A stretch of DNA of 64,000 nt, taken from contig NZ_JAKUDO010000003.1 of the NCBI RefSeq assembly GCF_022436485.1, positions 82,686 through 146,685 of the forward strand. Direction: 5' to 3'. The first letter of the stretch is position 1; the number at the start of each line of letters is the position of its first letter. The stretch comes from Agrococcus sp. ARC_14 (GTDB lineage: Bacteria > Actinomycetota > Actinomycetes > Actinomycetales > Microbacteriaceae). A program made the translations under genes and the position numbers. Below are positions 27,939-36,539 of this stretch, piece by piece. The notes beneath the pieces were generated by a model. It was not told the origin of the DNA. It saw only the letters and a list, made by a program, of their open reading frames with translations, and did no database searches.

Positions 27939-28781
27939 ATGATCGACGCCCCCGCGCTGGCCATCACCGGCGCCACCGGCGCCGTCGGACGGCTCACCGC
28001 CGAGGAGCTCGCCCGCGGTGGCGCGGCGCTGCGACTGCTCGCCAGGACGCCCAGCCGGGCCCCGCAGCTGCCGGGCTCCGTCGTGGTCGAGAGCTCCTAC
28101 GGCGACAGCGACCAGGCACGAGCGTCGCTGGAGGGTGTGTCGACGCTGCTGATGGTCTCGGCCGGCGAGGAGGAGGGATGGCCGGAGAAGCAGCTGGGCT
28201 TCGTGGCCGCCGCGGCCGACGCCGGGGTCGAGCACATCGTCTACACCTCGTTCCAGGGCGCATCGGCCGACGCGACCTTCACCTACGGGCGCGACCACTT
28301 CGCGACCGAGGAGGCGATCCGCGCCAGCGGCATGGCGTGGACGATGCTGCGCGACAGCTTCTACCTCGACTTCGTCACGCTGCTGCCGGGCCCCGACGGC
28401 GCGCTCCGCGGCCCGGCCGGCGACGGCCGCGTCGCCGCGGTCGCCAAGCTCGACGTGGCCCGCTCCGCGGCGGCCGTGCTGCGCGAACCGGGCGCGCATG
28501 CCGGGCGCACCTACGAGGTCACGGGGCCCGAGGCGCTCTCCTTCGCCGACTTCGCGGCCGCGCTGACCGGATCGACCGGCCGACCCATCCGCTACATCGA
28601 CGAGACGCTCGAGGAGGGCCGCCGCTGGCGCGAGGCCTTCGGGGCGCCCGAGTGGCAGCTGCAGGGCTGGCTGACGACCTTCAGCGCGATCGCGAAGGGC
28701 GAGCACACGCACGTCACCGACGACGTCGAGCTGCTCACCGGCCGCAAGCCGATCAGTCTGCGCGAGCTGCTGCTCGGCTGA
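27939..28781 (+). CDS. NmrA-like NAD(P)-binding quinone-reductase-type protein
   Basis: Atypical short-chain dehydrogenase of 280 residues, close to the QorB/YtfG NAD(P)H:quinone oxidoreductases. The Rossmann motif is AITGATGAVGRLTAEEL. VSAGEEEGWPEKQLGFVAAAADAGVEHIVYTSFQG and TGPEALSFADFAAALT are typical of the group. The ATG at 27939 is preceded by GAGGAG. It stands alone; tRNA-Leu lies 30 bp beyond its stop on the other strand. Confidence 0.82.
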   Translation: MIDAPALAITGATGAVGRLTAEELARGGAALRLLARTPSRAPQLPGSVVVESSYGDSDQARASLEGVSTLLMVSAGEEEGWPEKQLGFVAAAADAGVEHIVYTSFQGASADATFTYGRDHFATEEAIRASGMAWTMLRDSFYLDFVTLLPGPDGALRGPAGDGRVAAVAKLDVARSAAAVLREPGAHAGRTYEVTGPEALSFADFAAALTGSTGRPIRYIDETLEEGRRWREAFGAPEWQLQGWLTTFSAIAKGEHTHVTDDVELLTGRKPISLRELLLG

Positions 28782-28810
28782 ACCGCTCCGCCTGCCGCGT
28801 CTGGCACCGG

Positions 28811-28884
28811 TGCCCCCGCTGGGATTCGAACCCAGACTGAGCGGATTTTAAGTCCGCCGCCTCTGCCGATTGGGCTACGGGGGC
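28811..28884 (-). tRNA. tRNA-Leu (anticodon TAA), class I shape
   Basis: 74 nt. Acceptor GCCCCCG/CGGGGGC, anticodon stem GCGGA/TCCGC around CTTAAAA (anticodon TAA), T arm CTGGG-TTCGAAT-CCCAG, discriminator A, no encoded CCA. The variable region is only about five bases (TCAGT), whereas leucine tRNAs normally carry a long variable arm. The anticodon says Leu; the body does not look like a standard tRNA-Leu. Confidence 0.85.
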
Positions 28885-28912
28885 CGGGCGCGCGCCCGTG
28901 CCTACGGTACGC

Positions 28913-28949
28913 CGCAGGGCGGGGCTGCCCTGCGGCGCCCCGCCCTGCG
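28913..28949 (-). terminator. terminator of the siderophore import operon
   Basis: Perfect 13-bp stem CGCAGGGCGGGGC (28913-28925) / GCCCCGCCCTGCG (28937-28949), just past the binding-protein gene stop. Confidence 0.85.
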
Positions 28950-28959
28950 TGCCTGCGGA

Positions 28960-29994
28960 TCAGCCCTGCGCTGCGGCCTCAGCCAGCTGCGGCACGAGCT
29001 GGTCGAGCACGACCGGGATGCTCAGCACGCTCGAGGCGCCCCAGGCGCCGGCCAGCTCGGAGTCGGGATCGATGAAGACCGCGCGGCCCTCCTGCACGAC
29101 GGCGAGCGACGACAGCAGCGGATCCTGCTGGGTCTCCTCGAGCGTAAACCCGATCGGCAGGATGACGGCCGTGTCGGCGTCGAAGGCCGCGACGTTCTCC
29201 GCCGAGGCGTTGGCGAAGAAGCCTGCGGGCTCGAGGTCGGCGATCGGCGGGTTGTTCACGAAGCCGAGCTGGCCCAGCAGGTCGAAGCGGCCGTCGCCGG
29301 GCAGGTAGGCGCCGTAGGCGTCGCCGAACTTGGTGACGGATGCGGTGGTGAGCCCCTCGAACTCGGGGTGCGCCGCGGCCGCCTCGGCGATCTGCCCCTC
29401 GATGTCGGCGATGAGCGCCTGCGCCTCGTCTGGCTTGCCGACGGCCTCGCCGACGAGCGTGAGCTGATCGGTCCACTCGGTCGCGTAGGCGCCAGTGCCC
29501 TCCGGGCCGTAGATCGTCGGCGCGATCTCGGTCAGCCGGTCGAACTCGCCCTCGTCGTTGCCCGAGCGGGTGTTGAGGATCAGGTCGGGGTCGAGGCCCA
29601 GGATCTGCTCGTAGTTGAGCGACTCGTCGCCGCGCTCGATGAGCACGGGCTCGGCGTCGCCGAACAGCTCGGCCGCCCACGGCCCGACGCCGTGGGTCTC
29701 GGCACCGAAGCCCTGCCAGTCGAAGACCGCGACGGGCGTGATGCCGAGCGCAAGCGCCATCTCGGCGTCCGACCAGCCGAGCGCGACGACGGTGAGCTCG
29801 CCGTCCTCAGGCTGCGGCACCTCGATGGCGCCGAACATCGTCTCGACCGTGCCGAGCGGGCCGTCGCCCTGCGCGGGCTGCTCGGTGGCCGCCGGGTCGG
29901 GGGTGGATGCGCTGCAGCCGGCGAGCAGGCCGACGGCGAGCGCGCCCGCGAGCGCGGTGGTCGCGACACGCGAGCGACGGATGGAGTGGAACAT
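28960..29994 (-). CDS. iron-siderophore ABC transporter substrate-binding lipoprotein
   Basis: FecB/FhuD-type binding protein, 344 residues, lipoprotein (VGLLAGC lipobox). It has two lobes joined by a long helix: LTVVALGWSDAEMALALGITPVAVFDW and LGLDPDLILNTRSGNDEGEFDRLTEIAPTIYG in the N-lobe, FGDAYGAYLPGDGRFDLLGQLGF in the C-lobe. It probably binds ferric siderophores. ATG at 29994 was chosen for its signal peptide. It is the last gene of an operon with one ATPase and two permeases. Ligand unknown. Confidence 0.9.
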   Translation of the reverse strand: MFHSIRRSRVATTALAGALAVGLLAGCSASTPDPAATEQPAQGDGPLGTVETMFGAIEVPQPEDGELTVVALGWSDAEMALALGITPVAVFDWQGFGAETHGVGPWAAELFGDAEPVLIERGDESLNYEQILGLDPDLILNTRSGNDEGEFDRLTEIAPTIYGPEGTGAYATEWTDQLTLVGEAVGKPDEAQALIADIEGQIAEAAAAHPEFEGLTTASVTKFGDAYGAYLPGDGRFDLLGQLGFVNNPPIADLEPAGFFANASAENVAAFDADTAVILPIGFTLEETQQDPLLSSLAVVQEGRAVFIDPDSELAGAWGASSVLSIPVVLDQLVPQLAEAAAQG

Positions 29995-30017
29995 GGTGCT
30001 TCCTTTCGATGGGTCGT

Positions 30018-30842
30018 TCAGTCGCCCGCGCCCTGCGGTGCTGCCGTGACGGCGCCGCTGGCGAGGGGAACGATCATGGGGGTGTGCGTCTCGGGGTCGT
30101 CGAGCACGCGGCTGCGCACACCGAAGACGCTGTGGACGCGCTCGGCGGTGATGACCTCCGCCGGGGTGCCCTGCGCGACGATCGCGCCGTCGCGCATCGC
30201 GATCAGATGGGTGGCGTAGCGCGCCGCCTGGTTGATGTCGTGCAGCACGGCAACGAGCGTGCGCCCCTCGGCGTGCAGCCGTGTGCACAACTCGAGCAGC
30301 TCGATCTGGTGCGCGATGTCGAGGAAGGTGGTGGGCTCGTCGAGCAGCACGATCGGCGTCTCCTGCGCGAGCACCATGGCGATCCACGCGCGCTGCCGCT
30401 GGCCGCCTGAGAGCTCGTCGACGCGACGCGTGGCGTAGTCCTGCGTGTTGGTGGCGCGTAGCGCAGAGCGCACCGCGCGCTCGTCCTCCTCGGACCACTG
30501 CCGCAGCAGCCCCTGATGGGGGTAGCGGCCGCGGCTGACGAGATCGACGACGGTGATCCCCTCCGGCGCCATCGCCGTCTGCGGCAGCAGCCCGATCTCG
30601 CGGGCGACCTCGCGCGTCGGACGCGAGCGGATGTCCTCGCCGTCGAGCACGATGCGGCCGGAGCTGGGCGGCAGCAGCCGGGCGAGCGCGCGCAGCAGCG
30701 TCGACTTGCCGCAGGCGTTGGGCCCGATGATCACGGTGAAGGAGCCGTCTGGGATGACGACGTCGAGCGCCTCGATCACGTGGCGCTCCCCGTAGCCGAT
30801 CGATGCGGCCTCCGCCCCGAGGCGTGCGTCCGTTCCGGTCAT
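30018..30842 (-). CDS. iron-siderophore ABC transporter ATP-binding protein
   Basis: FepC/FecE-type ATPase, 274 residues: Walker A GPNACGKST, Q-loop LPQTAMAPEGITV, signature LSGGQRQR, Walker B PIVLLDEPTTFLD (typical of the iron and B12 family) and switch VAVLHDINQA. Start ATG at 30842 overlaps the stop of the permease gene by 4 bp. It energises import through the two FecCD-like permeases upstream. Confidence 0.95.
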   Translation of the reverse strand: MTGTDARLGAEAASIGYGERHVIEALDVVIPDGSFTVIIGPNACGKSTLLRALARLLPPSSGRIVLDGEDIRSRPTREVAREIGLLPQTAMAPEGITVVDLVSRGRYPHQGLLRQWSEEDERAVRSALRATNTQDYATRRVDELSGGQRQRAWIAMVLAQETPIVLLDEPTTFLDIAHQIELLELCTRLHAEGRTLVAVLHDINQAARYATHLIAMRDGAIVAQGTPAEVITAERVHSVFGVRSRVLDDPETHTPMIVPLASGAVTAAPQGAGD

Positions 30843-31891
30843 CGCTGCTCCTTCATGCCGCGCGAGAGCAGCCAGACGAGGTACGCGCCGCCGAGGCACG
30901 CGGTGATCACTCCCACCGGATACTGGCTCGGGGCGATCACGCGCTGCGCGAGCACGTCGCCCGCGAGCAGCAGCACGGCGCCGATCAGGGCAGACGCCAT
31001 GAGCGCCGGACCCGTGCCATCGACGATGCGCTTGGCGATCTGTGGTGCCGCGAGCGCCACGAACGTGATGGGGCCGGCGATGGCGGTGATCACCGAGACC
31101 AGCCCGACACCGACGATGATGAGCAGGATGCGCGTCGGCTCGGCCCGCACCCCGAGCATCCGTGCGTGGTCGTCGCCGAGCTCGAGCACCGTGAGCCTTC
31201 GGGAAAGCAGGATGCACACGGGAGCGAGCACCAGCAGCGCGACGATCACCGGCAGCACGTCGGGCCAGCGGGAGCCGTTGAGGGTGCCTGCGCCCCAGAC
31301 CGCGGCCGTGACGGCTTCCTCGAGGCGCGCCGTCACCAGCAGGTAGGCGTTGATCGCGCTCAGCACCGCGCTCACGGCGATGCCGACCACGATCAGCCGG
31401 AAGCCCTGCACACCGCGCTTGAAGGCCAGTGCATAGACCGCCAGCGCGGTCGCGAGGCCGCCGACGAAGGCGCCGACCGAGACGGATGCGGCGCTGCCGC
31501 CGAGCACGAGGGTCACGACGAGCGCGCCCGTGTAGGCGCCGGTGGAGAAGCCGATGATGTCCGGGCTGCCGAGCGGGTTGCGCGTCGTCGACTGGAAGAT
31601 CGCGCCCGAGATCGCGAGGCTCGCGCCGCCGATCACCGCGAGCACGATGCGCGGCACCCGCCACTCCTGCACGACCCGCACGGTGCTGGTCTCGCCCTGC
31701 CCGAACAGCGCCGCGAACACCTCGCCGGGTGCGATCGCGGATTCTCCGAGGGTGAGCGCGACCGCTGCGACGACGACGAGCAGCGCTGCGAGCGCGCCCC
31801 ACACCATGAGCGCGCGCCGGTCGATGAGCAGGCGGATGCGCGCGGGGCCTGTGAGCACCCGCACCCGTTCGGGCCACAGCGCGATGCTCAC
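30839..31891 (-). CDS. iron-siderophore ABC transporter permease (second)
   Basis: FecCD-family permease, 350 residues, about ten transmembrane helices. The signature STTRNPLGSPDIIGFSTGAY and FVALAAPQIAKRIV are diagnostic; the latter forms the coupling region to the ATPase. GTG at 31891 overlaps the stop of the first permease as GTGA and begins MSIALWPERVRVL. Pairs with the first permease to form the heterodimeric channel. Confidence 0.94.
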   Translation of the reverse strand: MSIALWPERVRVLTGPARIRLLIDRRALMVWGALAALLVVVAAVALTLGESAIAPGEVFAALFGQGETSTVRVVQEWRVPRIVLAVIGGASLAISGAIFQSTTRNPLGSPDIIGFSTGAYTGALVVTLVLGGSAASVSVGAFVGGLATALAVYALAFKRGVQGFRLIVVGIAVSAVLSAINAYLLVTARLEEAVTAAVWGAGTLNGSRWPDVLPVIVALLVLAPVCILLSRRLTVLELGDDHARMLGVRAEPTRILLIIVGVGLVSVITAIAGPITFVALAAPQIAKRIVDGTGPALMASALIGAVLLLAGDVLAQRVIAPSQYPVGVITACLGGAYLVWLLSRGMKEQR

Positions 31892-32943
31892 AGCGACCGC
31901 ATCCTCGAGCGGCGCACGAGCGCGATGAGCACGGGCGCGCCGACGAACGCCGTGACGACCCCGACGGGCAGCTCGCTCGGCACCAGCACGCGACCCAGGA
32001 CATCCGCCAGCAGCACCAGGGTGGGGCCCGCGAGGATGCTGAAGGCGATGATCCAGCGGTGGTCGACGCCGACCGTGAAGCGGGCGACGAAGGGCACGAC
32101 GAGCCCGACGAAGGTGAGCGGCCCGACTGCGGCGGTGGCCGCGCCGCACAGCAGCGTGATGGCGACGAAGCCGACACCGCGCACGAGCGAGGTGTTCGTG
32201 CCGAGCGCCCGGGCGACGTCCTCCCCCATCGTGAGGGCGTTCAGCGAGCGCGACAGCAGCAGCACCGCGACCGCGGCGAGCACGATGAGCAGCCACACCG
32301 CGTGCACGGTGTCGAGCTGGCGCCCTTGCAGCGAGCCGACCGACCAGAAGCGCACCCGGTCGAAGATCGTCGGGTTCGCGAAGGTGATGGCCTGACTGAA
32401 GCCCGAGAGCACTGCGCCGATCGCGACGCCGGCGAGCACGAGCTTGACGGGCGTGCCTGCGGCGACGCCCGTGGTGCCGATGAGGTAGACAAGCCCGGCT
32501 GCGAGGCCGGCGCCGATGACGCCCCAGACGATCTGGCCGGAGGTGATGCCCGCGCCGAAGAAGCCGGTGCCGATGACGATGGCGAAGTAGGCGCCGGCGT
32601 TGACGCCCAGCAGGCCGGGGTCGGCGAGCGGGTTGCGGGTGAGCGCCTGCATGACCACGCCCGCGAGCCCGAGTGCGAGGCCGGCGAGCACGGCGAGCAT
32701 CGTGCGCGGCACGCGGTAGTCGCGCACCAGCAGGTCGTTCGTCGACGTGCCGTCTCCCGTGAGCGCCGCGATCACGACCTGCGGAGAGAGAGCGCCAGAG
32801 CCGACGAAGAGGCTGAGCGCCGCAGCGCCCGCGAGCAGCACCAGGCAGCCCGCGATCACGAGCAGCCGCAGGACGGCACGACGAGGGCCGGGGAGGGGCG
32901 CTGCGGCACCCGCATCGGGTCGTGCGGTCGTGATCTCAGACAC
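31888..32943 (-). CDS. iron-siderophore ABC transporter permease (first)
   Basis: FecCD-family permease, 351 residues, first gene of the import operon. Diagnostic segments are QALTRNPLADPGLLGVNAGAYFAI and FVGLVVPFVARFTVGVDHR. A 25-residue cytoplasmic extension precedes the first helix. A DtxR/IdeR-type iron box lies about 40 bp upstream, so the operon is expected to be induced by iron limitation. Confidence 0.94.
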   Translation of the reverse strand: MSEITTARPDAGAAAPLPGPRRAVLRLLVIAGCLVLLAGAAALSLFVGSGALSPQVVIAALTGDGTSTNDLLVRDYRVPRTMLAVLAGLALGLAGVVMQALTRNPLADPGLLGVNAGAYFAIVIGTGFFGAGITSGQIVWGVIGAGLAAGLVYLIGTTGVAAGTPVKLVLAGVAIGAVLSGFSQAITFANPTIFDRVRFWSVGSLQGRQLDTVHAVWLLIVLAAVAVLLLSRSLNALTMGEDVARALGTNTSLVRGVGFVAITLLCGAATAAVGPLTFVGLVVPFVARFTVGVDHRWIIAFSILAGPTLVLLADVLGRVLVPSELPVGVVTAFVGAPVLIALVRRSRMRSL

Positions 32944-32981
32944 GGGTGCTCCACGGTCGTGCGTCTCCGGAGGCGCCGAAG

Positions 32982-32998
32982 TAAGGCAAGCCTAACCC
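32982..32998. promoter_or_regulatory. DtxR/IdeR iron box
   Basis: TAAGGCAAGCCTAACCC matches about 15 of 17 positions of the DtxR/IdeR consensus (TWAGGTWAGSCTWACCT, as I recall it). It is upstream of the siderophore permease gene in a patch of lower GC. Iron-bound regulator should repress the operon. Confidence 0.8.
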
Positions 32999-33028
32999 GT
33001 CGGCGACGCGGCCGCGCGCCTGCGTCGT

Positions 33029-33349
33029 CTACTGCCGGGCGAGGCGAAGTCTCCTTGTGCGCATTGCGTGCAGCGAGTAGGTGATCCCGAAGCACAGCGC
33101 AGCAGCAGCGACCAGCGCGAACACTGCGGACTCCACGACATCCTCCTCTGCGCCGTCGGTGGGCGGGGCATGCACGATGAGCGGCAGCACAACGGCAGTC
33201 CCCACCGCCAGCCAGCAGATGATGAGCGACACTCGATGCGTGCACTGCGCTGTCTCGCGGGTGCGTTCCCTTCGAACGAGAGCTGCGCTCTGCACGAGCA
33301 GCACCAGGAGGATCAGCGCAGCTGCTGCACCGTAGACCCAGAAGCTCAT
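33029..33349 (-). CDS. small three-helix membrane protein, unknown
   Basis: A 106-residue protein starting MSFWVYGAAAALILLVLLVQ, with three hydrophobic helices (the others about VSLIICWLAVGTAVVLPLIV and VESAVFALVAAAALCFGI) and a basic C-terminus (HAMRTRRLRLARQ). No family recognised. It lies upstream of the iron box on the same strand; no functional link is visible. Confidence 0.55.
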   Translation of the reverse strand: MSFWVYGAAAALILLVLLVQSAALVRRERTRETAQCTHRVSLIICWLAVGTAVVLPLIVHAPPTDGAEEDVVESAVFALVAAAALCFGITYSLHAMRTRRLRLARQ

Positions 33350-33495
33350 GCGCGCGCCGGCTCGAGCACGGCGGTGCGCTGGCGAGCTTGCATGTTCTCC
33401 ATCTTCGCAACCGCCGCCCGCGAGCGCTCGCGAATCGCTGCGCGCAGCGAGGCAGCTCTCCACCCAGCGATCCCTGCCCGGGCTACGCTGACGGC

Positions 33496-34032
33496 ATGAC
33501 CGTCCACGAGCGCGCCACGATCATCCCGCTGCCCGACCGGGCGCCGCACCTGCCGAAGTCGGCGCTCGTGATGCCGGGCGCCGTCATCACCGGGGCCGTG
33601 TCCCTCGGCGAGCGAGTGAGCATCTGGCCGGGCGCGAGCCTGCGTGCCGAGGAGGAGAGCATCCTCATCGGCGAGGACTCCAACGTGCAGGACTCCAGCT
33701 CGCTGCACGTCGACCACGGCTCGCCGCTGACGATCGGGGCGCGCGTCTCGATCGGCCACAACGCCGTCGTGCACGGCTGCACCGTCGAGGACGACGTGCT
33801 CATCGGCATGCACGCGACCGTCATGAACGGCGCCGTCATCGGTGCGGGCTCGATCATCGCCGCCGGCGCGCTCGTCACCGAGGGCACCGTCATCCCCGAG
33901 CGCTCGCTCGTCGCCGGCGTGCCCGGCAAGGTGCGCCGCGAGACGACCGAGGATGAGCTGCACGGCATCGCGCGCAACGCCGAGACCTACGCCAAGCGCA
34001 TCCAGGTCTACATCGAGGCGATCGGGCACTGA
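33496..34032 (+). CDS. gamma-carbonic anhydrase family protein
   Basis: A left-handed beta-helix (hexapeptide repeat) protein of 178 residues of the gamma-carbonic anhydrase/PaaY group. Metal-site positions are visible as SSLHVDHGSPLTIG, SIGHNAVVHGCTV and LIGMHATVMNGA (three His). The C-terminus ends in a long helix (ETYAKRIQVYIEAIGH). Family members bind zinc or iron; many close homologues lack measured anhydrase activity. ATG at 33496 was chosen. Confidence 0.87.
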   Translation: MTVHERATIIPLPDRAPHLPKSALVMPGAVITGAVSLGERVSIWPGASLRAEEESILIGEDSNVQDSSSLHVDHGSPLTIGARVSIGHNAVVHGCTVEDDVLIGMHATVMNGAVIGAGSIIAAGALVTEGTVIPERSLVAGVPGKVRRETTEDELHGIARNAETYAKRIQVYIEAIGH

Positions 34033-34042
34033 CCCCGGCGAG

Positions 34043-35140
34043 TCAGCCTGCCTCCACCGACCGCGGCGCGGCCGGCAGCCGCACGTCGACGCGCAGCCCA
34101 CCGGCGCGACGCGCGCTGAGTGCGAGGGTTCCTTCGTGCGCCTGCACGATGCTCTCGACGATCGCAAGGCCGAGCCCGACGCCCGCATGGTCGCTCCGCA
34201 CGCGACTGGCGCCCCGCCGAAATGGCTCGGTCAGGGTCGGGATGAGCTGCGGGTCGAGCACCTCGCCTGTGCTCTCGACCAGCAGCGTGACGTGCCCCTC
34301 TGCGGCGGCGGTGCGTACCAGCACGCTGCCCTCGGCAGGCAGGTTGTGCACGATGGCGTTGTGCAGCAGGTTCGTCGCCAGCTGCTGCAGCAGCGCTGCC
34401 GAGCCGAGCACGAAGGCCGCGTCGCCGTCGACATCGATGCGCACACCCTGCCGTTCGGCGATCGGCAGCAGCACCTCCGCCGCCTCCTCCGCCATGAGCG
34501 AGAGGTCGACGCGCTCTCGCTCGAACGACCGCTGATCGGCTCGGCTGAGGGCGAGCAGTGCCTCGGTGAGGTCGATCGTGCGTGCGTTGACGACCCGGAG
34601 ACGCTGCAGCAGCTCGGCATGGTCATGGCCCGGATCCATGCGCGCGACATCCAGCAGCGTCTGGGTCACCGCGAGCGGCGTGCGCAGCTCGTGCGAGGCG
34701 TTGGCAGCGAAGCGCTGCTGCTGCGAGACCTGCGCCTCGAGCCGCGCCAGCATGCCGTCGAAGCTGTCGGCCAGCTCGCGGAACTCGTCCTGGCTGCCAT
34801 CCATGCGGATGCGGTGCGAGAGCGACCCCGTCGCCGCCGTCCGCGTGGCAGCTGCGATCTGCGTCAGCGGCGCGAGCATCCGGCCCGCCAGGAACCAGCC
34901 GCCCGCCAGCCCCAGCACGAGCAGGAACGCGAGCGCCGACAGCGCGGCGGGCAGGAACGCTCGGATGAGGTCATCGCGGCCGGGGAAGAACGGCCCGTCG
35001 GAGGCGAAGGCGCGCTGCGGCACGTAGCGCAGAAGGAAGACCCACACGACGGCGAGCAGCAGTCCGCCGGCGATCATGAGGAAGCTCGCATAGCTGAGCG
35101 TCAGCTTGAGGCGCACGCTCCAGCCGGCCCGTCTAGGCAT
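34043..35140 (-). CDS. vanS: VanS-type sensor histidine kinase
   Basis: Histidine kinase of 365 residues that closely follows Streptomyces VanS as I remember it. It has an N-terminal SVRLKLTLSYASFLMIAG helix, LLLAVVWVFLLRYVP, a short extracytoplasmic loop, a second helix, the HAMP segment AGRMLAPLTQIA, the H-box RFAANASHELRTPLAV, NLLHNAIVHNLP and HAGVGLGLAIVESI. ATG at 35140 overlaps the vanR stop and gives a start matching the Streptomyces protein. It probably senses glycopeptides or a cell-wall intermediate, by family analogy. Confidence 0.88.
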   Translation of the reverse strand: MPRRAGWSVRLKLTLSYASFLMIAGGLLLAVVWVFLLRYVPQRAFASDGPFFPGRDDLIRAFLPAALSALAFLLVLGLAGGWFLAGRMLAPLTQIAAATRTAATGSLSHRIRMDGSQDEFRELADSFDGMLARLEAQVSQQQRFAANASHELRTPLAVTQTLLDVARMDPGHDHAELLQRLRVVNARTIDLTEALLALSRADQRSFERERVDLSLMAEEAAEVLLPIAERQGVRIDVDGDAAFVLGSAALLQQLATNLLHNAIVHNLPAEGSVLVRTAAAEGHVTLLVESTGEVLDPQLIPTLTEPFRRGASRVRSDHAGVGLGLAIVESIVQAHEGTLALSARRAGGLRVDVRLPAAPRSVEAG

Positions 35141-35846
35141 GCGCAGCATCCCCGTCCCCCGCCGCGCCGGTCGCCGCATCCGCCGCCCCCGTGTCGATGC
35201 GGTAGCCAGCGCCCGGCACCGTGGCGATGATCCAGGGCTCGCCCAGGCGCTTGCGGAGCGTGGAGACGGTGATCCGGACGGCGTTCGTGAAGGGGTCGGC
35301 GTGCTCGTCCCACGCGCGCTCGAGCAGCGCCTCGGCGCTGATGACGCCGCCCTCCGCGGACATCAGCACCTCGAGCACGGCGAACTGCTTGCGCGTCAGC
35401 GCGACGAATCGGCCGTCGCGGAACACCTCACGTCGGAACGGGTCGAGGCGCAGCCCCGCGAGCTCCCGCACCGGCGGGCGGCTCACCGCCCGCCTTCGGT
35501 CGAGCGCGCGCAGCCGCAGCACGAGCTCGCGCAGCTCGAACGGCTTGGTGAGGTAGTCGTCGGCGCCGAGCTCGAAGCCGGATGCCTTGTCGTCGAGCCG
35601 ATCCGCCGCGGTCAGCATGAGGATGGGCATGCCCCTGCCGGAGGCGACGATGTGGGCGGCTATCTCGTCGCCGGAGGGCCCGGGGATGTCCCGATCGAGC
35701 ACGGCGATGTCGTACTCGTTGATGCTCAGCAGCTCGAGCGCGGTGTCGCCGTCGCCGGCGAGGTCGGCGGCGATCGCCTCGAGCCGCAGCCCATCCCGGA
35801 TCGCCTCCGCCATGTATGGCTCATCCTCGACGACCAGCACCCGCAT
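35133..35846 (-). CDS. vanR: VanR-type response regulator
   Basis: OmpR-family regulator, 237 residues, very similar to Streptomyces VanR as I remember it: VVEDEPYMAEAIRDGLRLEA, phospho-acceptor DIAVLDRDIPGPSGDEIAA, DDYLTKPFELRELVLRLRAL, and winged helix NAVRITVSTLRKRLGEPWII ending VPGAGYRID. It is first in a vanR-vanS pair divergent from the VanY-like, racemase and ligase genes, which it presumably activates. Confidence 0.9.
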   Translation of the reverse strand: MRVLVVEDEPYMAEAIRDGLRLEAIAADLAGDGDTALELLSINEYDIAVLDRDIPGPSGDEIAAHIVASGRGMPILMLTAADRLDDKASGFELGADDYLTKPFELRELVLRLRALDRRRAVSRPPVRELAGLRLDPFRREVFRDGRFVALTRKQFAVLEVLMSAEGGVISAEALLERAWDEHADPFTNAVRITVSTLRKRLGEPWIIATVPGAGYRIDTGAADAATGAAGDGDAAHA

Positions 35847-35933
35847 GCGCCCATGCTAGGAGCGCGCACCTATCGTCGGCGTATCGAGAACCGCATACGG
35901 GCGTGCAACACCCGAGCGCGTTGGCTGGCATGC
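35847..35933. promoter_or_regulatory. divergent promoter region of the van-like cluster
   Basis: An 87-bp gap between vanR and the VanY-like gene that should hold both promoters. TATCG, CGTATCG and GCATACGG are the AT-richer spots. I cannot name a VanR operator with confidence. Confidence 0.35.
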
Positions 35934-36539
35934 ATGCACAGCACATCTGCTCGAACCGGGCGCGGCCGAGTGCTCGCGGGTCTCGCCGTGGTCGCCGTCG
36001 CCGCCGCAGCACTGGTGGCGACCTTCTCCGGACCGTGGCTGACCGCGACGGCGCACGGCGATCCGCTCGACGGCACCGGCGGCGCGCTGACCGCCGCCGA
36101 CGGCACCCTGCCAGCGGGCACCGGCGCCTTCGACGACGAGCTGCCCGGCATCGCGAACCTCGACGCGGCGCTGCTGCGGGCGATCCAGGCGGCGACGATG
36201 GATGCCGAGGCCGTTGGCGTCGAGCTCACGGTCAACAGCGGCTGGCGCTCTGCCGACTATCAGCAGCAGCTGCTGGTCGATGCGGTGGCCGAGCACGGCT
36301 CGATCGACGAGGCCTCCCGTTGGGTCGCCACGCCGGAGTCGTCTGCCCACGTCTCCGGCGACGCCGTCGATGTCGGCCCGCCCGCGGCCGCTGGTTGGCT
36401 CGCCGAGCACGGCGGCGTGCACGGTCTCTGCCGCACGTACGACAACGAGCCCTGGCACTTCGAGCTGCTGCCGGCGGCTGTCGATGATGGCTGCCCGCTC
36501 CCCTACGCCGATCCCACCGTCGACCCGAGGCTGCGGTGA
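35934..36539 (+). CDS. VanY-like D,D-carboxypeptidase (peptidase M15)
   Basis: A 201-residue membrane-anchored zinc peptidase. The N-terminal helix LAGLAVVAVAAAALVATF anchors or exports it. The M15 zinc site is clear: SAHVSGDAVDVG gives His and Asp, EPWHFEL gives the catalytic Glu and third ligand His, and SGWRS is the usual substrate-side motif. It should trim D-Ala from peptidoglycan stem peptides outside the membrane. It overlaps the racemase gene (GTGA) and is divergent from vanRS. Confidence 0.85.
   Translation: MHSTSARTGRGRVLAGLAVVAVAAAALVATFSGPWLTATAHGDPLDGTGGALTAADGTLPAGTGAFDDELPGIANLDAALLRAIQAATMDAEAVGVELTVNSGWRSADYQQQLLVDAVAEHGSIDEASRWVATPESSAHVSGDAVDVGPPAAAGWLAEHGGVHGLCRTYDNEPWHFELLPAAVDDGCPLPYADPTVDPRLR

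Noticed and set aside
30018..32177. 719-residue frame extending the siderophore ATPase gene upstream
   Set aside because: The extension is a shadow of the permease gene on the same strand. The real start at 30842 gives a normal-length ATPase and a 4-bp overlap.
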